NCBI GenBank assembly: GCA_018623675.1
Contig: JAAZVJ010000017.1
Span: 1-11,093 of the forward strand
DNA: 11,093 bases
Direction of reading: 5' to 3'
Source: Synechococcus sp. HW_metabat.54
GTDB lineage: Bacteria; Cyanobacteriota; Cyanobacteriia; PCC-6307; Cyanobiaceae
Of the stretch, positions 5,816-11,093 are shown one piece after another; positions within the stretch are counted from its first letter, which is position 1; every line of letters begins with the position of its first letter. Position numbers and translations under genes: made by a program. The notes under the pieces were generated by a model. It worked only from the letters and a program-made list of their open reading frames with translations, was not told the origin of the DNA and ran no database searches.

Positions 5816-7518
5816 GCCGCGTTTGGTTGTCGCTGGAGCAGGAGTTGTTCTGCGTTGTGGAGGGAGTCTGCACTCTCTGCGCTGCGGTCCTGGCGCCAGC
5901 GCAAGATCCGGGGAAAGCGAACGGCGAGGCCGCATTTATGCCGTTTTGATTGTTGGATGCCTTCAAAGCCGATTTCAAACACCAGCTCCGGATCCACCAC
6001 GCGGGTGGGGCCGAATCGCTCACGGGTATGGCGGCGAATCCAGCGATCAAGGGTGAGGATCTCTTCGTCGTTGAGGCCTGAATAGGCTTTCGCAAAGGTC
6101 ACCAATTGATGGTCAGCAGGGTCGTCGGACCTGCGGTCCCATAAAGCGAATGTGTAGTCGGTGAAAAGGTTGGCGCGACGACCGGATCCTGCCTGGGCAT
6201 AAATCAGCACCCCATCAAGTGTCATTGGCTCGAGCTTGTGCTTCCACCAGAAGCCCCGCTTACGACCGGCCAAATAAGGCGACTGCAGCTCTTTGAGCAT
6301 GAGCCCCTCGGCACCACCATTCCCTGCTTTTAAACGCAGTTCATCCAGAACCTCCCAGTTCTTCAGCACCTCCCCTTCGCTGCGCCGGAGTCGCCAGGCT
6401 TCGGGCCCATCAATGCTCCGGTAATACTCACTGAGTTTGTTGAGACGAATAGTGAGGGGCTGGTCCCGTAAATCAGTGCCGCCGTCTTCCAGCAGGTCGT
6501 ACGCAACGAATTGCACCGGGCACTCTTCTTTTAGTTTCAAACTCACGCGCTTTCTGCCAAGGCGTCGTTGCAAATTGGCGAAAGGCAACGGGCGTGATTG
6601 CTCCTTTTGCCAGCAGATCACTTCTCCGTCGAGCACGGTGTTGGCTGGTAGTCGTTCGGCCATCGCCACCAATTCAGGAAAGCTGGTGTTGATCAGTTCT
6701 TCTCCGCGGCTCCAGAGAAAGACTCCTTCTTCGCGTCGGATCAGTTGGCCCCGGATCCCATCCCACTTGGATTCGATCCACCAGGTGTGTGGATCGGTGT
6801 CGCACAACCCATCCGGCTGCAATGGACTCGCCAGAAAGAAGGGGTAGGGCACTGCACCACGGTTGGTCCGCTTCTGATCCAGTGGGGCACTCAACTGCTC
6901 AAACCAGGATGCTGTTGGCTCGATGTCTCCCATCAGGCGCTCCAGCACGGTGGTCTCCTCCAATGCGAAGGCGGCCGCAACGCCTTTCACCACCAGACCC
7001 CGGGCCACACCGATCCGGAAACCGCCTGTGAGCAGTTTGTTGAGAAGGAAATGACGCTCTTCGGGAACAGCCCACCACAGGGCAGTCATGGCCTGGGTTT
7101 GTAGTTCTGAATCACAGTGCGCAAGGGATGGAAGCAGCGATTCCATCCACCAATGCAGCGGTGGACTCTCTGGTACTCGCGCCAGCAGGGGGCTAATACC
7201 TGAATCCTGGATCGATGGAGACGAAGGCAACTTGTCGCGGAGCTGTGGCCAGAGCAAGGCCACCGTTTCCGCGGAATCTCCAACGTGGCTGTGGCAATCC
7301 TCGAACAACCAGTCGGGGAGGGAGGTGCTCTGCTGAAGGATTTCCCTCAGGCGCCGGCCGGTGATCAATCGCTTGCGACGTTCACCTAACAACAGGTTGA
7401 GAGCCCAACAACCATCGTTTGCTGGAACCTCTGCCAAATAGGTGCTCAGAAGCTCCACCTTGCGTTTGGAACCATTGCAGCCATCAAGGGCGTCAATCAG
7501 CTGAGCGAAGCGTTCCAA
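5812..7518 (-). CDS. ATP-dependent DNA ligase (ligase-associated repair cluster)
   Basis: A 568-residue ATP-dependent ligase that joins nicks through an enzyme-AMP intermediate on lysine. Residues 1-210 form the N-terminal DNA-binding domain. The adenylation domain has motif I ESKWDG with Lys251 as the AMP acceptor, motif III LDGEV (296-300), motif IV EGLMLKE (404-410) and motif V WWKHKLE (424-430). The OB-fold domain follows, with FPRILRWRQD (535-544) in the motif VI position. The length and MERFAQL start match the PP_1105-like family (TIGR04120), which occurs with the exonuclease and helicase flanking it here. Its start is TTG 7518, 3 nt after the exonuclease stop. No better start exists, and the family alignment supports it. 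It is likely a repair ligase additional to the NAD-dependent replicative LigA, which is not in this window. Confidence 0.94.
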   Translation of the reverse strand: MERFAQLIDALDGCNGSKRKVELLSTYLAEVPANDGCWALNLLLGERRKRLITGRRLREILQQSTSLPDWLFEDCHSHVGDSAETVALLWPQLRDKLPSSPSIQDSGISPLLARVPESPPLHWWMESLLPSLAHCDSELQTQAMTALWWAVPEERHFLLNKLLTGGFRIGVARGLVVKGVAAAFALEETTVLERLMGDIEPTASWFEQLSAPLDQKRTNRGAVPYPFFLASPLQPDGLCDTDPHTWWIESKWDGIRGQLIRREEGVFLWSRGEELINTSFPELVAMAERLPANTVLDGEVICWQKEQSRPLPFANLQRRLGRKRVSLKLKEECPVQFVAYDLLEDGGTDLRDQPLTIRLNKLSEYYRSIDGPEAWRLRRSEGEVLKNWEVLDELRLKAGNGGAEGLMLKELQSPYLAGRKRGFWWKHKLEPMTLDGVLIYAQAGSGRRANLFTDYTFALWDRRSDDPADHQLVTFAKAYSGLNDEEILTLDRWIRRHTRERFGPTRVVDPELVFEIGFEGIQQSKRHKCGLAVRFPRILRWRQDRSAESADSLHNAEQLLLQRQPNAA

Positions 7519-7521
7519 AAC

Positions 7522-8499
7522 TCAGCCAAGTGCAGCTAACGGTGCCGCTTGGATTCCTTCCACTTCGTTCAGGTAACGGGCCAGAACATCGTTCTGGCCA
7601 TGGGTCACATACACCCGCTGGGCACCGCTTTCCTTGACGGTGCGGATTAAACCCTGCCAGTCGGCATGGTCACTCAGCACGAACCCACGCTCATAACCCT
7701 TGCGGCGGCGGGCGCCTCGAACCGCCATCCAGCCCGAGGCAAACGCGGTTTGTGGAGCTGGGAAGCGACGCATCCAACTTGAGCGATGCGCTGATGGTGG
7801 CGCAAGCACAAGCCGGCCTGCGAGGGACTCTTTTCTGGGGAGCTCACTGACCGGACGGCTGGGCACCATCGGCACAGATAAGTCGCGGTAATGCCGGGTA
7901 ACCGTTTCCACGGCTCCGTGCAGGAGCACTTCGTCGTCGACGCCGATGGCTGCAAGCTCCGCCATGACGCGTTGGGCTTTGCCGAAGGCGTAGCAAAACA
8001 GCAGTGATGGACGACTGCGGTCGCCTTGCCACCACTCCTTAATGCTGTGGGCCAGGGTGGCTCCATCACTCCATCGGTAAATGGGGAGGGCGAAGGTCGC
8101 TTCCGTAATCAGCACATCGCATGGCACGGGATCGAAGGGTTCACAACTTGGATCGGGGCAGCGCTTGTAATCCCCAGTGACCACCCACACCTCGCCGTTG
8201 ACCTCGAGGCGAATTTGGGCACTCCCCAAGACATGCCCCGCACTGTGGAAGGAGACCACGGCATTGCCGATCTGCTGTTGCTGCTTGTAGTTGAGGGTTC
8301 GCAGATTGATCGACTGACCCAAGCGCTGGCGCAGGATTCCTGCGCTGCTTGTTGTTGCCCAGTACTCATCGCATCCAGGCTTGGCATGGTCTGCGTGGGC
8401 GTGGGTAATCAATGCCCGTGTCACCGGTCGGTGTGGATCGATCCAGGCCTGCGCTGCAGGGCAATACAGCCCTTCGGCAGTGTTGATGAGCAGGGACAC
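7522..8499 (-). CDS. DNA ligase-associated exonuclease, metallo-beta-lactamase fold
   Basis: A 325-residue protein of the metallo-beta-lactamase/beta-CASP nuclease superfamily (TIGR04122 type), related to SNM1 and CPSF nucleases. Metal ligands are visible in order: THAHADH (32-38) gives the HxHxDH motif, AGHVLGSA (87-94) the next histidine, and VTGD (107-110) the bridging aspartate. SDHAD (276-280) and VTHGQ (298-302) supply the C-terminal beta-CASP histidines. Expected role: processing DNA ends before ligation, with the ligase and helicase of the same operon. The start is GTG 8499, 8 nt after the nadA stop; no Shine-Dalgarno sequence is apparent, so coupling to nadA translation is likely. 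Nuclease polarity cannot be read from the sequence. Confidence 0.92.
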   Translation of the reverse strand: MSLLINTAEGLYCPAAQAWIDPHRPVTRALITHAHADHAKPGCDEYWATTSSAGILRQRLGQSINLRTLNYKQQQQIGNAVVSFHSAGHVLGSAQIRLEVNGEVWVVTGDYKRCPDPSCEPFDPVPCDVLITEATFALPIYRWSDGATLAHSIKEWWQGDRSRPSLLFCYAFGKAQRVMAELAAIGVDDEVLLHGAVETVTRHYRDLSVPMVPSRPVSELPRKESLAGRLVLAPPSAHRSSWMRRFPAPQTAFASGWMAVRGARRRKGYERGFVLSDHADWQGLIRTVKESGAQRVYVTHGQNDVLARYLNEVEGIQAAPLAALG

Positions 8500-8507
8500 C
8501 GGTTGAG

Positions 8508-9491
8508 TTATCGGCTCATGGCGAGCATGGCTTCAATCGGTTTGAGGGCCCTCTGGCGGATGGACTCATCCATTTCGATGGCTGGTGATTCGGTGACCAA
8601 GCAACGCCAGAGTTTCTCCAAGGTGTTCAGACGCATGTAGGGGCAGGCATTGCAGCTACAGCCATCTGTGCCCGGTACATCCAGAAACTGTTTTTGCGGG
8701 AGCCGTCGTTGCATCTGGTGGATGATGCCGGGCTCTGTGAGCACGATGAAGGTCTCAGCAGAGCTGGTTTCGGCGTACTGAAGAAGTTTGCTGGTGGAGC
8801 CGATGTAATCGGCGAGATCCAGCAGGGGTTGAATGCATTCAGGATGGGCAATCACCTCAGCATCTGGATGCTGGAGTTGCAGCTTCAGCAAAGCTTCTTC
8901 GCTGAAGGTTTCATGCACGATGCAACGACCGGGCCACAGGGTGAGCTCACGCCCACTTTGATCCTGAACCCAACGCCCGAGGTTCCGGTCTGGCGCAAAC
9001 AGAATGGGCCTGTCTTCAGGGAGCTGACGCACCAGATCAACGGCATTGCTGCTGGTGCAGATCAAGTCGCTCTGCGCTTTGACAGCCGCACTGCAGTTGA
9101 TGTAGCTGACGACAAAGTGGTCTGGATGCTTTTGCCTGAAGGCGGAAAAGTCGTCTGCAGGGCAATCATCTGCAAGCGAACATCCTGCATCCAGATCGGG
9201 AAGCAAGACCGTTTTCTGCGGACTCAAAATCTTTGCTGTCTCTGCCATGAAATGAACACCGCAAAACACGATCACATCGGCATCAGTATTGGCTGCTTTT
9301 CGCGAAAGTTCTAAGGAATCGCCGATAAAATCAGCAATATCTTGTACTTCAGGTTCTTGGTAATAATGAGCGAGGATGACTGCATTCTTCTCCTCGCGCA
9401 GTCTGTTGATTGCACTGGGAAGATCAGCTGGTACCAACGAAGCGTCTTGGGCCGCAGCAGAAGTGATGGGGTTGGCAGAACCAGCGGTCAT
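8508..9491 (-). CDS. nadA: Quinolinate synthase NadA
   Basis: NadA condenses iminoaspartate with dihydroxyacetone phosphate to quinolinate in de novo NAD synthesis, using a [4Fe-4S] cluster in the cytoplasm. With the ATG at 9491 the protein has 327 residues, near the usual size. Signature segments are AHYYQ (41-45), [11 protein letters not shown] with Cys77, a pyridine-nucleotide-type PDRNLG loop (167-172), WPGRCIVHE with Cys190, and [18 protein letters not shown], whose CPYM cysteine is Cys283. By comparison with characterised NadA, Cys77, Cys190 and Cys283 should ligate the cluster. In-frame ATGs also lie at 9500, 9530 and 9545. The two furthest ones would place the dyad at 9513-9536 inside the gene and are less likely. 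nadA is the first gene of the operon continuing into the exonuclease, ligase and helicase. Confidence 0.95.
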   Translation of the reverse strand: MTAGSANPITSAAAQDASLVPADLPSAINRLREEKNAVILAHYYQEPEVQDIADFIGDSLELSRKAANTDADVIVFCGVHFMAETAKILSPQKTVLLPDLDAGCSLADDCPADDFSAFRQKHPDHFVVSYINCSAAVKAQSDLICTSSNAVDLVRQLPEDRPILFAPDRNLGRWVQDQSGRELTLWPGRCIVHETFSEEALLKLQLQHPDAEVIAHPECIQPLLDLADYIGSTSKLLQYAETSSAETFIVLTEPGIIHQMQRRLPQKQFLDVPGTDGCSCNACPYMRLNTLEKLWRCLVTESPAIEMDESIRQRALKPIEAMLAMSR

Positions 9492-9512
9492 GAGGACCAT
9501 CTGCGGCAGGAT

Positions 9513-9536
9513 GGGGCACAGCCTAGGCATAGCCCC
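9513..9536. promoter_or_regulatory. 24 bp dyad, candidate operator between nadA and the divergent phosphoesterase gene
   Basis: The sequence reads GGGGC, three bases, GCCTAGGC, three bases, GCCCC. It is symmetric about the centre of the GCCTAGGC palindrome, with 18 of 24 positions obeying the symmetry and mismatches confined to the two 3-base spacers. It occupies nearly the whole gap between the preferred nadA start (9491) and the proposed CTG start of the phosphoesterase (9536). The uninterrupted central palindrome leaves no loop, so a DNA-level operator for a dimeric regulator is more plausible than an RNA hairpin. No convincing -10/-35 pair was identified. Confidence 0.5.
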
Positions 9537-10411
9537 TGACACCATCGAGTTCTCGGCTCCGGCTTGCGATCGCAGGCGATCTGCATGGTGACTGGTGTGA
9601 GCACGATGCTGCCCTTCTCGACATCCTCAAGCCCGACGCGGTGCTGTTTGTCGGTGATCTCAGTGACGGCGATCTCCGTCTCACCAAGTCGATCACCCAG
9701 TTGAAGCATCCGGTGGCTGTGATTCTTGGCAACCACGACCGCGGCAAGGATGCCTCCGGGGAAACCTTTCAGCGTCAGCTGAATTTGCTTGGCGACCTCC
9801 ATTGCGGCTGGCGTATGCGTGAGTGGACGAACCCTGCTGTTGGTGTCGTCGGTTGCCGGCCTGGATCAGCTGGTGGTGGTTTTCATCTTTCGCGTGCGGT
9901 GCAGGCCGTAGTGGGTCCCATCACTGTCGAACAGTCGGCCGCACGGATTGTGGATGCTTGTGCATCTGTTCCACCCAGTTGGCCCTTGGTGTTGTTGGCC
10001 CATGCAGGTCCAACAGGCCTTGGCTCAGAGGCATCGGATCCTTGCGGGCGGGATTGGAAACAGCCCCCTTGCGACTGGGGCGACCGAGATCTAGCGCTGG
10101 CTCTCGATCAGTTGGCCCCTCGGAGGCGCCCCAGCCTGGTGGTCTTTGGCCATATGCATCACCGGCTCAAGGGGCGTCAGGGAGAGCGATCCACCTACCA
10201 ACGCGATCGCCACGGCACGGTGTTTCTCAATGCTGCCTGTGTTCCCCGCAGGGGCATGGATGCTGAGGGGCGTCAGCTGTGCCACTGGTCGTGGGTTGAA
10301 TTTGACCAGGCGAACTTGGTGCATGCCAGCCATCGCTGGTATCTCCCCGATGGACAGCTGGCGTACGCGGAGACCCTTCTCGATCTCGCGTCCGCTGGAG
10401 CCTCTCACTGA
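9536..10411 (+). CDS. Calcineurin-like metallophosphoesterase (TIGR04168-like), probable CTG start
   Basis: All five metal-binding blocks of the calcineurin-like phosphoesterase fold are present when read from CTG 9536: GDLHG (14-18), GDLSDGD (40-46), GNHD (65-68), LLAHAG (153-158) and GHMHH (205-209). The protein would be 291 residues. The family, as I recognise it, is a cyanobacterial and plastid group of unknown substrate; it is not the ligase-associated PdeM. Between the upstream in-frame TAG (9530-9532) and GDLHG there is no ATG, GTG or TTG. A call at GTG 9641 would remove the first metal-binding block, so a non-standard start (CTG, giving [18 protein letters not shown]) or a base error is required. 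It is divergent from nadA, and its stop overlaps the next start as TGATG. Confidence 0.85.
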   Translation: MTPSSSRLRLAIAGDLHGDWCEHDAALLDILKPDAVLFVGDLSDGDLRLTKSITQLKHPVAVILGNHDRGKDASGETFQRQLNLLGDLHCGWRMREWTNPAVGVVGCRPGSAGGGFHLSRAVQAVVGPITVEQSAARIVDACASVPPSWPLVLLAHAGPTGLGSEASDPCGRDWKQPPCDWGDRDLALALDQLAPRRRPSLVVFGHMHHRLKGRQGERSTYQRDRHGTVFLNAACVPRRGMDAEGRQLCHWSWVEFDQANLVHASHRWYLPDGQLAYAETLLDLASAGASH

Positions 10412-11093
10412 TGCTGGTTTACCTCGGATTAAGCAGTCATGGCTATGGCCATGCCTCCCGGCAAGCTGCGGTGCTTCAGGCGCTTCACCGCCTCCAGCCC
10501 GACTGGCGGTTGGTGGTGAGTTCAGCTGTTGATCAACTGTTTCTCCAGGTCGCGTTTCAAGGGTTGCCGGTGGAGTTCCGCACCTGCCGCTGGGATGTGG
10601 GCATGGTGCAGGCCGATGCCTTGGCCTGTGATCAGTCCGCCACGCTTCGTGCACTCGCGAAGCTTGATCAAGTTCTGCCGGGTCAGATCGAACAGGAGGC
10701 TGATTGGATCACCGCCCAGGACCAGTCTGTGTTGGTTCTGGCTGATATCCCTCCTGCTCTCGCTGAGCTGGCATCCAGGCTCGAGGCACCGCTGGTTTGG
10801 CTTGGCAATTTTGGATGGGATGACATCTATTTCCAGCAGGGGGAGGGGTTTCAGCGACTCGCCGAACGGGCGCGGCAGGCCTACCAGCTTGGGGATCTTC
10901 TGCTTCGAATGCCCTTTGATCTTGCGATGAACTGGGGCATCCCTGAACAACGCATTGGTTTAACCGCTGCCACACCCAATGCCCTCGACCCTGAGCTGCT
11001 GGATGAACTTCTGAGCCCTGCTGGCGAAAAAGTTCTGGTGGGGTTTGGGGGGCTCGGCCTGACCGTGAGGCCTGAGTTATTCGCTCTGTGGCC
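10411..11093 (+). CDS. GT-B-like glycosyltransferase (MurG/family 28-like), 3' end outside window
   Basis: The frame stays open from ATG 10411 to the right edge (227 codons). The N-terminus, YLGLSSHGYGHASRQAAVLQ, carries the GxGHxxR-type glycine-rich loop seen in MurG-like GT-B enzymes and in the glycosyltransferase-like half of L-arabinokinase. Alternating strand and helix segments follow, for example WRLVVSS (32-38), SVLVLADIP (105-113) and APLVWLGNFGWDD (122-134), as expected for the N-terminal Rossmann-like acceptor domain. The nucleotide-sugar-binding C-terminal domain would begin around the visible KVLVGFGGLG segment and lies mostly beyond the window. The donor and acceptor are unknown. 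The start overlaps the phosphoesterase stop (TGATG), indicating coupled translation of the two genes. Confidence 0.75.
   Translation, partial: MLVYLGLSSHGYGHASRQAAVLQALHRLQPDWRLVVSSAVDQLFLQVAFQGLPVEFRTCRWDVGMVQADALACDQSATLRALAKLDQVLPGQIEQEADWITAQDQSVLVLADIPPALAELASRLEAPLVWLGNFGWDDIYFQQGEGFQRLAERARQAYQLGDLLLRMPFDLAMNWGIPEQRIGLTAATPNALDPELLDELLSPAGEKVLVGFGGLGLTVRPELFALW

Noticed and set aside
3368..5935. Longer helicase start at 5935
   Set aside because: The extra 40 residues are low-complexity Arg/Pro sequence inside ligase coding DNA. The ATG in the ATGA overlap at 5815 gives the family-like N-terminus.
8508..9545. Longer NadA starts at 9530 or 9545
   Set aside because: The added residues are not NadA-like and would cover the 24 bp dyad and the proposed phosphoesterase start.
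9536..10411. Phosphoesterase as PdeM of the ligase cluster
   Set aside because: The N-terminal motif is GDLHG, not the ADLHLxK type of PdeM. The later blocks and length fit another cyanobacterial family, and it is on the opposite strand from the trio.
10522..10950. Minus-strand frame opposite the glycosyltransferase
   Set aside because: The plus-strand frame is open to the window edge, has a glycine-rich GT-B loop and is coupled to the phosphoesterase by TGATG.

Overview
The window looks like ordinary chromosome from a marine picocyanobacterium of the Synechococcus type. This is inferred from gene packing, GC-rich codon use and family content (NadA, DUF427, DUF1543 and a cyanobacterial-type metallophosphoesterase), not from a marker gene. 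I see no rRNA, tRNA, CRISPR array, insertion sequence or phage gene. No gene-free stretch exceeds 300 bases. The longest gap is the roughly 100 bp divergent region near 3139-3235.

Layout. At 1-650 (-) is the 5' part of a ModF/YlmA-like ABC ATPase running off the left edge. Head to head with it, at 658-876 (+), is a 72-residue zinc-ribbon protein with a C-terminal membrane anchor. A short (-) pair follows: a Nudix hydrolase (864-1337) downstream of a DUF427 protein (1341-1826). An alpha/beta hydrolase of lipase type (1877-2578, +) diverges from DUF427. It converges on a DUF1543 protein (2563-3138, -) that is a tandem duplication. A 40-residue Cys-containing small protein (3236-3358, +) sits next to the end of the main operon.

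The core is a four-gene (-) operon reading leftwards from about 9491 to 3368: nadA (quinolinate synthase), a metallo-beta-lactamase-fold exonuclease, an ATP-dependent DNA ligase and a large DEXH helicase. The last three are the known 'DNA ligase-associated' repair set. They are tightly coupled: an 8 nt gap, then a 3 nt gap with a TTG start, then an ATGA overlap. Their downstream position behind nadA ties a DNA end-processing module to NAD biosynthesis. The usual fourth partner, the PdeM phosphoesterase, is absent from the window.

Divergent from nadA, on (+), are a metallophosphoesterase of a different family and a GT-B-like glycosyltransferase that runs off the right edge. The two overlap by one base (TGATG). 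The conserved N-terminal GDLHG metal site of the phosphoesterase lies upstream of every ATG, GTG or TTG in its frame, so it probably starts at CTG 9536. A 24 bp dyad, GGGGC-N3-GCCTAGGC-N3-GCCCC, fills the nadA/phosphoesterase gap and is the best regulatory candidate in the window.
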